Positions 6,038 to 13,842 of a DNA stretch of 14,065 nucleotides are shown here, piece by piece (position 1 is the stretch's first letter; the number at the start of each line of letters is the position of its first letter). Made by a program: the position numbers and the translations under genes. Location: positions 1 through 14,065 of the forward strand of contig DASYFD010000022.1 in assembly GCA_036498625.1 (NCBI GenBank), in the 5' to 3' direction. The stretch comes from VAZQ01 sp036498625 (lineage in GTDB: Bacteria; Pseudomonadota; Alphaproteobacteria; Rhizobiales; Xanthobacteraceae). The notes under the pieces are model-generated. The model was not told the DNA's origin and did no database searches. It worked only from the letters and a program-made list of their open reading frames with translations.

Positions 6038-7261
6038 GTGACGGTGACTCTGGCTGACATCGAAGCCGCCCGCCGCACGATCGCGGGCCATGTGCTGCAC
6101 ACGCCGATGCTGCCGGCGCCCAGGCTTTCGGCGCTCACGGGCGCCAGCGTGCTGGTCAAATATGAAAACCTGCAGGTCACGAACTCGTTCAAGGAGCGCG
6201 GCGCGCTCAACAAGTTGTCGTCGCTGACCGCCCCCCAGCGCTCGCGCGGCGTCATTGCCATGTCGGCCGGCAATCATGCGCAGGCGCTCGCCTATCATGC
6301 GGCGCGGCTCGGCATCCCGGCCACCATCGTCATGCCGGTCACCACGCCGTTCGTCAAAGTCGAGGCGACGGAGGCGCATGGGGCGGAGGTCCTGCTCGAC
6401 GGCGAGACCCTCGCCGAGTCGCAGGCGCGGGCGGAGGAGATCGCGCTCGCGCGCGGCCTGACCCTGGTTCACCCTTACGACGATATGCTGGTGATCGCGG
6501 GGCAGGGGACCATCGCGCTCGAGATGCTCGAGGAGGCGCCCGATCTCGAGATGCTGGTCATTCCGGTCGGCGGCGGCGGCCTGATCGCGGGCAATGCGCT
6601 GGCGGCACGCGCGGTCGCGCCAGCCATCGAGATCATCGGCGTCGAAGCCGCGCTTTACCCGTCGGCCTGGAATGCCCTGCATGGCGAGAGCAGGCCATGT
6701 GGCGGAGCCACGCTCGCGGAAGGCATCGCGGTGAAGAATATCGGCGCGTTGACGCTGCCCATCCTGCGGGAGCAGGTCGCCGAGCTTATGCTGGTCGACG
6801 AGGTGCATATCGAGCGCGCCGTCAATGCCTATCTCACATTGCAGAAAACAATGGCGGAAGGGGCCGGCGCCGCCGGGCTCGCCGCCATGCTGGCCGCGCC
6901 CGATCGGTTCCGCGGCCGCAAGGTCGGCCTGATCCTGTGCGGCGGCAATATCGACCCGCGCATCCTCGCCTCCGTCATGGTGCGCGAGCTCAAGCGCGAG
7001 GACCGCATCGTCTCCTTTCGGCTCTCCATCCCGGACCGGCCCGGGGTGCTCGGGCAGATAGCCTCGCGCCTCGGCGAGCTCGGCAGCAATATTCTCGAGG
7101 TCGACCACCGCCGGCTCTTTCTCGATGTCCCGGCCAAGGGCGCCAAGCTCGACATCACCATCGAGACGCGCGATCGCGCCCACGCCGAGACCGTCCTGCG
7201 CGCCCTTGCCGCCGACGGCCTCGCACCGGCGCGGATCGAGATGGCCAACGCCATGGAGTGA
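6038..7261 (+). CDS. ilvA: threonine ammonia-lyase with C-terminal ACT domain
   Basis: A PLP enzyme that deaminates threonine to 2-oxobutanoate, the first step towards isoleucine, or in threonine breakdown. The 407-residue form has a catalytic domain with PLP lysine K52 (NSFKERGA), SAGNHAQ at 76-82, the phosphate-binding glycine loop PVGGGGLIAG at about 177-185 and CGGNID at 301-306. A single ACT domain follows at about 325-401 (FRLSIPDRPGVLGQIASRLG), implying allosteric control by an amino acid. This is the medium-length, single-ACT form rather than the about 510-residue biosynthetic IlvA. GTG at 6038 is chosen because AGAGGAG (6023-6029) lies eight bases before it; a GTG at 6014 would put that site inside the gene. 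The patatin-like gene follows by 93 bases on the same strand. Confidence 0.93.
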   Translation: MTVTLADIEAARRTIAGHVLHTPMLPAPRLSALTGASVLVKYENLQVTNSFKERGALNKLSSLTAPQRSRGVIAMSAGNHAQALAYHAARLGIPATIVMPVTTPFVKVEATEAHGAEVLLDGETLAESQARAEEIALARGLTLVHPYDDMLVIAGQGTIALEMLEEAPDLEMLVIPVGGGGLIAGNALAARAVAPAIEIIGVEAALYPSAWNALHGESRPCGGATLAEGIAVKNIGALTLPILREQVAELMLVDEVHIERAVNAYLTLQKTMAEGAGAAGLAAMLAAPDRFRGRKVGLILCGGNIDPRILASVMVRELKREDRIVSFRLSIPDRPGVLGQIASRLGELGSNILEVDHRRLFLDVPAKGAKLDITIETRDRAHAETVLRALAADGLAPARIEMANAME

Positions 7262-7354
7262 CCGCGCACAACTTTCCCGGTACCGGCGCTTCCGGTTTGC
7301 CTCCGCTGCCGACATGATCGCGCCAGCCAGGCGAATCAGCGGCAGGAGCAGGCC

Positions 7355-9826
7355 TTGCGCGAGAAGGAGCTTCGAATCGCACTCGTGTGCTCCGGCGGCG
7401 TGTCGCTCGCCGTCTACATGCATGGGATGACCAAGGAGATCCTGAAGCTGGTGCGCGCCTCGAGCGCGCTGCATGGGGTGGCCGACCGCAGCGCGCGCGC
7501 CCAGGCCTCTTTCCTCGACCGCCCCGGCAGCAAGGACGATCCGGAATTCGACACCGAGTCGGTATATTTCGACCTGTTGCGCGATATCGGGCGCTTTCTC
7601 GAGCTGCGGGTCGTGGTCGACGTCATCGCGGGCGCCTCCGCCGGCGGCATCAACGGCACCATGCTGGCGCGCGCGCTCAGTCACGACCTGCCGATGGGCT
7701 CGCTGCGCGATCTGTGGCTCCGAAACGCCGATATCGCCGTGCTGTTGGCGCCCGACGCGCGGGCGGGAAGCTGGAGCAAGTGGTTCATCAAGCCGCTGCT
7801 CTGGGCGGCTGTGGCGACCGGGCTCTTGCAGGCGGGCAAGGATTCCGAGGTGCGCCAGAAACTGTCTTTGCTGGTGCGGTCGCGCTGGTTCAAGCCGCCG
7901 CTCGACGGGCCCCTGATGACCGCCCTGATGTACGACGCCGTCACCTCGATGGGCGCCGAGCGCGCGGGCGCCTCGCTGCTGCCGTCCGGCCACAGCCTGG
8001 ACCTGTTCGTCACCCTCACCGACTATTACGGCTATCGGCAGCTCGTCCAAATTCACGATCCTCCGCTCATTCATGAGCTGGAGCATCATCACGTGCTGCG
8101 CTTCTCCTATCGTCGCCGGCCGACCGGCGAGGTGGCCAGCGATTTCGGGCTGGACAATGCTCCCGGCCTCGCCTTTGCGGCGCGCGCGACGTCGTCATTT
8201 CCGGGCGCCTTTCCGCCGGCACAGATCCTGGAGATGGACGACTTGCTCGCCCAGCGGCAAGCCGTCTGGCCGCGGCGCGAGGAATTCGTCGCGAGGGAGT
8301 TCGAGCAGCACCTGCAGGCCGGCGTCGATCCCATCACGGCCTCCTTCATCGACGGCGCCGTGCTCAACAACCGGCCCTTCCAGATCGCCATCTCGGCCAT
8401 CCACGGCCGCTCGGCCTATCGCCAGGTCGATCGCCGGCTGGTCTATATCGAGCCGCACCCGGCCTCGCCGGTCACGGCGGCGAATCTCAATATCCCGGGC
8501 TTCTTCTCCACGCTGCGCGGAGCGATGTCGGACATCCCGAGCTCCCAGCCGGTGACCGACGAGCTGAGCTGGGTCATCGCGTTCAACGATCGGGTGCGGC
8601 GGCTGCGGGCCATCATCGACAGCGCCCGGCCCCATGTCAGCGAATTGGTCACCCGGGTGGTCACCGCGAGCTTCGAACGGCCGATCGCGCCGCACGAGCT
8701 GCGTGCCTGGCGCGAGCAGGTCAATTCCCAGGTGGCTCTGGACGCCGGCTTCGCCTACCAGGCCTATGTCCGCCTCAAGCTCGCCTCGGTGCGCGAGTTC
8801 GGCGCCCAATTGATCGTCAAGCTGCGTGGCGTGCCCGCCCAATCGCCGCTGGCACGCGTGGTCGCCGAGATCATCGACGCCTGGGCGCTCGCCAAGGGGA
8901 TCGTCTACGAGCGGGTCGACAGCACGGCACTGGAGTTCGAGAGCGCGACCGCCGAGCACTTTCCGGCCTGGGTGAACTACCTGCTGGCGTTCGACGTCAA
9001 GTACCGCGAGCGCCGGCTGCATTTCATGATCGAAGGTCAGAACCGGCTGTACGGACTGCTCGACCAGGAACGCTTCCACGGCCTCAATCCGCAGGTGGTC
9101 GATCGGCTGAAGCGGGAATTCTACCGGCGGCTCGACGGGCTGCGCCGCCGCGGAGACCCTGCCAACTACAGCCAGGAGGTGCGTGACATCATCGCCGAAA
9201 TCTTCCCGACGGCGCCATCGGCCAGCGAGATCAAGAATCTGCACGGTTATGCGACTGCGTTCGTGGAGCAGCATGTCGATCGGATCGATCGCCTGATTGC
9301 AAAGCTGTCGGCGGAGATCGATCTGAATGCCACCACCCGCGATCTCGACGATCTGCTGGCCGGGCTTAATCCCGACGATTGGCATCCGGAGGCGCGTCGG
9401 GAGGTGTTGATCAACTATCTGGGCTTTCCGTTCTGGGACGTGCTGGCCCTGCCGGTGACCAGCGGACGGGAGATGGGCGAGCTCAACGAAATCCTGGTGG
9501 ACCGCATCAGCCCGCAGGACGTGCACACGCTCAACGGCTTTCAGGGAATCGAGAGCTTGCGCGGCATCGGCTTCGGCCACTTCGCGGCCTTCTTCTCGCG
9601 TGCCTATCGGGAGAACGATTATCTCCTGGGGCGATTGCACGCCGCGGATCGGCTGATCGAGATCGTCTGCGACTCGGCCGGCATGGACGCCATCGAGGGC
9701 GTGAGCAAGATCGCTTTCAAGAAGCGTGCCTTCAGCAAGATTCTCGATTCCGAGGAGAGCTATCTTCGTCAGAGCAAGGCGTTGATCGAAGCCCTGCGGC
9801 GCTGCATCGCCGGGATCGCGGATTGA
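7355..9826 (+). CDS. patatin-like lipid acyl hydrolase, long form
   Basis: A large (823-residue) patatin-domain protein, expected to be a serine lipid acyl hydrolase. The patatin fold spans about residues 5-350: an oxyanion loop at 11-24 (VCSGGVSLAVYMHG), nucleophile elbow G93-A-S95-A-G97 within IAGASAGGING, and dyad Asp D333 in FIDGAVLNNRPF. ATSSFPGAFPP (278-288) is also typical. Residues 350-823 form a long helical C-terminal region that I take to be the DUF3376-type region of bacterial long patatin-like proteins; its role is unknown. A TTG at 7355 is the best start: AGGAG (7344-7348) is six bases upstream, and MREKELRIALVCSGG matches the start I remember for relatives. No signal peptide is evident. 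It may be co-transcribed with ilvA and converges on the amidohydrolase gene. Lipid substrate unknown. Confidence 0.88.
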   Translation: MREKELRIALVCSGGVSLAVYMHGMTKEILKLVRASSALHGVADRSARAQASFLDRPGSKDDPEFDTESVYFDLLRDIGRFLELRVVVDVIAGASAGGINGTMLARALSHDLPMGSLRDLWLRNADIAVLLAPDARAGSWSKWFIKPLLWAAVATGLLQAGKDSEVRQKLSLLVRSRWFKPPLDGPLMTALMYDAVTSMGAERAGASLLPSGHSLDLFVTLTDYYGYRQLVQIHDPPLIHELEHHHVLRFSYRRRPTGEVASDFGLDNAPGLAFAARATSSFPGAFPPAQILEMDDLLAQRQAVWPRREEFVAREFEQHLQAGVDPITASFIDGAVLNNRPFQIAISAIHGRSAYRQVDRRLVYIEPHPASPVTAANLNIPGFFSTLRGAMSDIPSSQPVTDELSWVIAFNDRVRRLRAIIDSARPHVSELVTRVVTASFERPIAPHELRAWREQVNSQVALDAGFAYQAYVRLKLASVREFGAQLIVKLRGVPAQSPLARVVAEIIDAWALAKGIVYERVDSTALEFESATAEHFPAWVNYLLAFDVKYRERRLHFMIEGQNRLYGLLDQERFHGLNPQVVDRLKREFYRRLDGLRRRGDPANYSQEVRDIIAEIFPTAPSASEIKNLHGYATAFVEQHVDRIDRLIAKLSAEIDLNATTRDLDDLLAGLNPDDWHPEARREVLINYLGFPFWDVLALPVTSGREMGELNEILVDRISPQDVHTLNGFQGIESLRGIGFGHFAAFFSRAYRENDYLLGRLHAADRLIEIVCDSAGMDAIEGVSKIAFKKRAFSKILDSEESYLRQSKALIEALRRCIAGIAD

Positions 9827-9845
9827 CTCCCGCCGTTGTCCGCGG

Positions 9846-9880
9846 CGCGCGCCACGCCTGCTCAGGCTTTGAGGCGCGCG
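9846..9880. terminator. possible two-way terminator or 3' hairpin between convergent genes
   Basis: CGCGCGCC (9846-9853) pairs exactly with GGCGCGCG (9873-9880); nested inside is GCCT-GCTC-AGGC (9856-9867) followed by TTT. It sits 19 bases after the patatin stop, and its right arm lies within the last codons of the converging amidohydrolase gene. The very stable stem suggests a shared 3' end structure; the T-tract is short. Confidence 0.38.
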
Positions 9881-11019
9881 ATCAACCGCAAGGCATTGTC
9901 CCGCTCGATCGCCTTGCGGTCGTCGACCGACAACCCGGCCCTGCCCAGGTCCGATACGTTCTCGGTGACCGCCACGTAGGGAAAGTCGCTACCGAACAAG
10001 ACCTGCCCGATCGGCACATATTTGAGCAGCGCCGCCATATTGGGGGCATAGGCGGAGTTGGCGGTCTCGTAGTACAGGCGCTTGAGCTCGAAATCGATGC
10101 CGTCGGGCAGCGAATCCGCGTTGGTCCTCTGGATCTTGGCCAGCGAATTGATGCGGCCGGCAAGCAGCGGCACCGCGCCACCCGCATGGGAAAAGATCCA
10201 GCGGATATCCCGTGTCCGTGTGAGGGTGGTGCTGAGCAGCAGGCTCATCACCGCCCGGTTGGTGTCTTGCGGATATTCGATGAATGAAGCCGGCACACCG
10301 GGCATGAGATTGCCGCAGCATTGCGGTGCCAGCGGGTGAACGTAGACGATCGCCTTGCGGCGATTGAGCTCGTCCATGACCGGCTTGAAATCCGCATGGC
10401 CCAGCCAGCGCTCGCCGTAGCTGGTATTGAGCCCGATGCCGTCGGCCTTGAGCACGTCGAGGGCGTATTCGATCTCCTTCAGGGTGCTGTCGACGTCCGG
10501 CATCGGCACAAAGGCGAACAGGCCGAAGCGACCGGGATGGTCCTTCATGGCCTCGCCCACGTATTCATTGACCAGGCGCGCCAGATGACGCGACTGCTCG
10601 GCATTGAGGTCCGGAAGGTTGAGCCCGATCGGCAGCGACAGGATCGCGGTGGCGACGCCGCCACGATCCATCTGGTCGAGGGTCGTCTCCAGCTTCCAGT
10701 TTTGCACCACCGGGGGGTTGCGAACGCCGGCCTTCTGCCACGCATCGAGCAGGAATTGCGGGAAGAAGTGATGATGCACGTCGATCCGGTGCGGTGGCGA
10801 TGCGGGAGCCGGCGCTGCACCCTGCGCCCAGACCGTCGGTGCCCCGAGCGTGGCGGCGGCGCCGAACGCGGCGAACCACTTGAGCAGCGAGCGGCGCGAG
10901 CCGCAACCGCAGGCGGCTGGACCGCACGGGTCTGGCCCGCGGGCAGCCGGGCCGCACGCGGTCGCGCCGGACGCCGGGATTGCCCGGGCGGGCGCGCGAT
11001 CGATCGGATCGCAGCGCAT
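9862..11019 (-). CDS. Tat-exported amidohydrolase-2 family protein
   Basis: A metal-dependent hydrolase or decarboxylase of the amidohydrolase-2 (ACMSD-like) family, predicted to be exported folded by the Tat system. From ATG 11019 it has 385 residues. The twin-arginine motif is SRRSLLK (R42-R43), followed by a hydrophobic core (WFAAFGAAATLGAP) and a likely cleavage site near VWA-QG (about 65). Metal ligands look intact: H82-x-H84 in DVHHHFFP, H228 (YVHPLAP), H278 (FSHAGG) and D345 (FGSDFPY). Ahead of the RR lie 41 residues with an internal CGPAA repeat and five cysteines, an unusually long n-region. AAGGAG (11034-11029) nine bases upstream decides the start over an in-frame TTG at 11037. This Shine-Dalgarno overlaps the hemB stop codon, so the two genes probably share an operon. 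Substrate unknown. Confidence 0.87.
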   Translation of the reverse strand: MRCDPIDRAPARAIPASGATACGPAARGPDPCGPAACGCGSRRSLLKWFAAFGAAATLGAPTVWAQGAAPAPASPPHRIDVHHHFFPQFLLDAWQKAGVRNPPVVQNWKLETTLDQMDRGGVATAILSLPIGLNLPDLNAEQSRHLARLVNEYVGEAMKDHPGRFGLFAFVPMPDVDSTLKEIEYALDVLKADGIGLNTSYGERWLGHADFKPVMDELNRRKAIVYVHPLAPQCCGNLMPGVPASFIEYPQDTNRAVMSLLLSTTLTRTRDIRWIFSHAGGAVPLLAGRINSLAKIQRTNADSLPDGIDFELKRLYYETANSAYAPNMAALLKYVPIGQVLFGSDFPYVAVTENVSDLGRAGLSVDDRKAIERDNALRLIARLKA

Positions 11020-11033
11020 GCTGGTTCGCTCCT

Positions 11034-12089
11034 TCAACGGAGCTTCTCGGCCACCCGGGGCGCGAAATAGGTGAGCACCCCGCAGGCCCCCGCACGCTTG
11101 AAGGCGATCAGGCTTTCCATCATCGCCCGGTCGCCGTCGAGCCAGCCGTTCTGGGCCGCCGCCATGATCATCGCGTATTCGCCCGACACCTGATACGCGA
11201 AGGTCGGCATGGCGAAGGTGTCTTTGATGCGGCGCAGCACGTCCAGATAAGGCATGCCGGGCTTCACCATCACCATGTCGGCGCCTTCGGCGATATCGAG
11301 CTCGACCTCGCGCAGCGCTTCGTCCGAATTGGCGGCGTCCATCTGATAGGTCCGCTTGTCGCCGACCAGGGTGGCGCTCGAGCCGACCGCATCCCGGAAC
11401 GGGCCGTAGAATGCCGAGGCGTATTTGGCCGCATAGGCCATGATCGACACCTCCGTGAACCCAGCCCGATCGAGCGCGTCGCGGATGGCACCGATGCGGC
11501 CGTCCATCATGTCGGAGGGGGCGATGATGTCGGCACCGGCTTCGGCCTCGACCAGAGCCTGCTTCACCAACATCTCGACCGTCTCGTCATTGGCGATGAC
11601 GCCGTCGCGCAGGAGCCCGTCATGGCCGTGGCTGGTATAAGGATCGAGCGCGACGTCGCACAGGATGCCGATCTCCGGCACCGCCTTCTTGATCGCGCGG
11701 ACCGAGCGGCAGACCAGATTTTCAGGATTGAGCGCCTCGGTCCCGTCGTGATCGCGCAGGCCGGGATTGGTGTAGGGAAACAGCGCCAGGCAGGGAATCT
11801 CGAGCTTGGCGGCGCGCTCGGCCGACCGCACCGCCTCGTCGATCGAGAGCCGCTCGACGCCCGGCATGGAGGCGACCGGGCTGCGGGTGTCGTCGGCCAC
11901 GAACAGCGGCCAGATCAGGTCGTCCACGGTAAGCACGTTCTCGCGCAGCAGGCGACGCGTCCAGTCGGCCTTACGGTTGCGGCGCGGGCGGACCGCGAGG
12001 TCGAGACGGAACTTCTCGGCCGGTGTCATCGCCTCCACGGGGCTGATCCGGACTTTGGCCTCGATCGGGCGGCCGTATTTGATAGCCAT
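11034..12089 (-). CDS. hemB: delta-aminolevulinic acid dehydratase (porphobilinogen synthase), Mg-type
   Basis: HemB joins two 5-aminolevulinate molecules into porphobilinogen, the first common step of heme, chlorophyll and corrinoid synthesis, in the cytoplasm. The 351-residue protein has both active-site lysines: K222 (MAYAAKYASAFYGPF) and Schiff-base K276 (MVMVKPGMPYLD). The metal loop reads CDVALDPYTSHGHDG at 144-158, so the three zinc cysteines of the animal and yeast enzymes are replaced by A147, D149 and D157. This matches the magnesium-dependent enzyme described in Bradyrhizobium japonicum. ATG at 12089 is preceded by GGAG (12100-12097), seven bases away. The amidohydrolase gene follows directly. 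It is divergent from the gene at 12282; I see no clear promoter motif between them. Confidence 0.97.
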   Translation of the reverse strand: MAIKYGRPIEAKVRISPVEAMTPAEKFRLDLAVRPRRNRKADWTRRLLRENVLTVDDLIWPLFVADDTRSPVASMPGVERLSIDEAVRSAERAAKLEIPCLALFPYTNPGLRDHDGTEALNPENLVCRSVRAIKKAVPEIGILCDVALDPYTSHGHDGLLRDGVIANDETVEMLVKQALVEAEAGADIIAPSDMMDGRIGAIRDALDRAGFTEVSIMAYAAKYASAFYGPFRDAVGSSATLVGDKRTYQMDAANSDEALREVELDIAEGADMVMVKPGMPYLDVLRRIKDTFAMPTFAYQVSGEYAMIMAAAQNGWLDGDRAMMESLIAFKRAGACGVLTYFAPRVAEKLR

Positions 12090-12281
12090 GGGTTCACTCC
12101 GGCAGAACGGAGGTTCTTTTTAGCCGTTCCAGCGCGCCCTCGCCAGCGGTCCGGTTGCGCGCGACGTCGCGTTGACGGGTTTGCCGCACCCTTCTATCGA
12201 TCTGCCGCGGCGATCGATCTTTTGGCGGGCCTCCGGCGCAGCCATCAAGCGCCGGCAACCCGTGGATGGTGAATCGCCCGC

Positions 12282-13349
12282 ATGGTGCCCCAGTCCAGCG
12301 ACCCGGAGATTCTGTTCGAGCGCCGTGGCGCCGCCGGGATCGTCACCCTCAACCGGCCGCAGGCGCTCAATGCCGTGAGCTTCGGCATGGTGGGCGCGCT
12401 CACGCGGCAGCTGCTGGACTGGGAAGGCGATCCGGCCGTCAGCCGGGTGATCGTCACGGCCGCGGGCGCGCGCGCGTTCTCGGCCGGCGGCGACCTGCGA
12501 GCCCTCTACGACGCGGGGCGCACCGGGCACCACCAGGACGCGCTGCGCTATTGGCGGACCGAATACACCCTCAATGCCCTGATCAAGCGCTATCGCAAGC
12601 CTTACGTCTGCCTCATCGATGGTATCGTCATGGGGGGCGGGGTCGGCATCTCCATCCATGGCTCCCATCGGGTAGCGGGCGACGGCTTTGTGTTCGCCAT
12701 GCCGGAGGTCGGGATCGGCTTGTTCCCGGATGTGGGCGCCACCTGGTTCCTGCCGCGCCTGCCGGGCGAGGTCGGCCTCTACTGCGCCCTGAGCGGGGAG
12801 CGGCTCGGCCCGGCCGATGCCCTGGCGGCCGGCATTGCCACCCATCGGATCGCTTCGGCGCGGTTCCCCGACCTGTTGGCCGGGCTCTGCGGCAATGTGC
12901 CGGTCGACGCGCTCCTCGGCGCCTTCGCCGAGCCGGCCGGGAAGGGGCCGCTGGCGGCGCGGGCGGGCGCCATCGACCGCCTGTTTACAGGCAACAGCGT
13001 CGAGGGCATCCTGGCCGGCCTCGACGCGGAGGCGACCGGGCAGGGGGCGGACGCCGGCTTCGCGCGAGCTACCGCGGCCGCGATCCGGTCGAAGTCTCCG
13101 ACCAGTCTCAAGATCACGCTGGCGCAGCTGCGGCGTGGCCGAAATCTCGATTTCGCCGAGTGCATGCGCACCGAATTCCGCATAGTGTCGCGCCTGCTGC
13201 TCGGGCATGATCTTTACGAAGGAATACGATCTGTGATTATCGACAAGGATCAGGCGCCCCAGTGGCAGCCATCCTCGCTTGCAGCGGTCAGCGCCGCCGA
13301 GGTCGAGCGGTATTTCGAGCCGCAGGATGATGAGCTCCTCCTGCAATGA
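12282..13349 (+). CDS. 3-hydroxyisobutyryl-CoA hydrolase (enoyl-CoA hydratase/isomerase family)
   Basis: A crotonase-fold thioesterase, most likely releasing 3-hydroxyisobutyrate from its CoA ester in valine degradation. The 355-residue length is that of HIBCH-type proteins rather than the about 260 residues of plain enoyl-CoA hydratases. Oxyanion-hole elements are FSAGGDLRALY (66-76) and GIVMGGGVGISIHG (114-127). The HIBCH hallmarks follow: MPEVGIGLFPDVGATWFLPR with E142 and D150, which align with the catalytic Glu and Asp of human HIBCH, then the LSGERLGPADALAAGIATH block. ATG at 12282 has only a weak ribosome binding site; it gives an N-terminus of normal family length. Its TGA overlaps the ATG of the next gene (ATGA). 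A broader enoyl-CoA hydratase role cannot be excluded. Confidence 0.9.
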   Translation: MVPQSSDPEILFERRGAAGIVTLNRPQALNAVSFGMVGALTRQLLDWEGDPAVSRVIVTAAGARAFSAGGDLRALYDAGRTGHHQDALRYWRTEYTLNALIKRYRKPYVCLIDGIVMGGGVGISIHGSHRVAGDGFVFAMPEVGIGLFPDVGATWFLPRLPGEVGLYCALSGERLGPADALAAGIATHRIASARFPDLLAGLCGNVPVDALLGAFAEPAGKGPLAARAGAIDRLFTGNSVEGILAGLDAEATGQGADAGFARATAAAIRSKSPTSLKITLAQLRRGRNLDFAECMRTEFRIVSRLLLGHDLYEGIRSVIIDKDQAPQWQPSSLAAVSAAEVERYFEPQDDELLLQ

Positions 13350-13795
13350 GCGATCCGGCCATCGAGGAGCAACCGCGGGTTCTCGATCCGGTGCACGCCG
13401 GCGAGAGCGAATCGAGCGGCGACATCTGGGCCACGCGGCTGGTCGTGTTCCTGCGCGTGATGGCGGCCTTCGCCCTCGTCAAGGGACTGTACTATTGGGC
13501 CATCGTATGCGGCGTCGGCGCGCCGACCCCGCAGGGCTTCGATTCCTACACGATGCCCTATCAGTCCGCGACCGTGTTCTTTGCGGTGATCGATCTGGTC
13601 GCCGCGGTCGGGCTTTGGCTGGCGGCGCCCTGGGGCGCGGTAGTGTGGCTCACCTCGGTCATTTCCATGGCGGCGGTCGAGGCGCTGTTTCCGCAGATTT
13701 ATGGCGGACGCCTGTGGGTCATCCTGCTCGCGCTGGCGCTGCTCGGCGTCTATCTGTTGCTCGCGCTCCTGTCGGCGCGCGAGCACACGCCATGA
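13346..13795 (+). CDS. small four-helix membrane protein, probably DUF6163
   Basis: A 149-residue protein of unknown function. An acidic, hydrophilic N-terminus of about 30 residues is followed by four hydrophobic helices at about 33-55, 74-94, 97-114 and 123-143, and a short polar tail (SAREHTP). I think it belongs to the DUF6163 family of rhizobial membrane proteins, but that is from memory of its general pattern and is tentative. There is no cysteine pair or charged residue cluster suggesting an enzyme. The ATG overlaps the preceding stop by four bases, so it is almost certainly co-translated with the HIBCH-type hydrolase, yet no functional link is evident. Forty-seven bases separate it from the next gene. 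Confidence 0.82.
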   Translation: MSDPAIEEQPRVLDPVHAGESESSGDIWATRLVVFLRVMAAFALVKGLYYWAIVCGVGAPTPQGFDSYTMPYQSATVFFAVIDLVAAVGLWLAAPWGAVVWLTSVISMAAVEALFPQIYGGRLWVILLALALLGVYLLLALLSAREHTP

Positions 13796-13842
13796 TGCTG
13801 CACCGGACGCTCCCGCAACAGGCTTGATCGAGGCGGCACTCC

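Noticed and set aside
7282..7298. ACCGG-CGCTT-CCGGT stem after ilvA as a terminator
   Set aside because: Only a 5-bp stem with a short T-tract, and the next gene follows closely on the same strand, so read-through is more likely.
6020..8092. A 690-residue minus-strand open frame opposite ilvA and the patatin-like gene
   Set aside because: It spans two real genes on the opposite strand and their spacer and has no recognisable domain; it is a GC-driven shadow.
8195..9640. A 481-residue minus-strand open frame opposite the patatin-like gene
   Set aside because: Same reasoning: low-complexity antisense composition and no motif.
12104..12121. AGAAC-GGAG-GTTCT followed by four T residues on the plus strand, resembling a terminator
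   Set aside because: No plus-strand gene ends near it; it lies just upstream of the divergent hemB start. The 5-bp stem is likely chance or part of the hemB leader.
12120..13346. A 408-residue minus-strand open frame opposite the HIBCH-type gene
   Set aside because: The plus strand carries clear crotonase-family motifs; the antisense frame has none.
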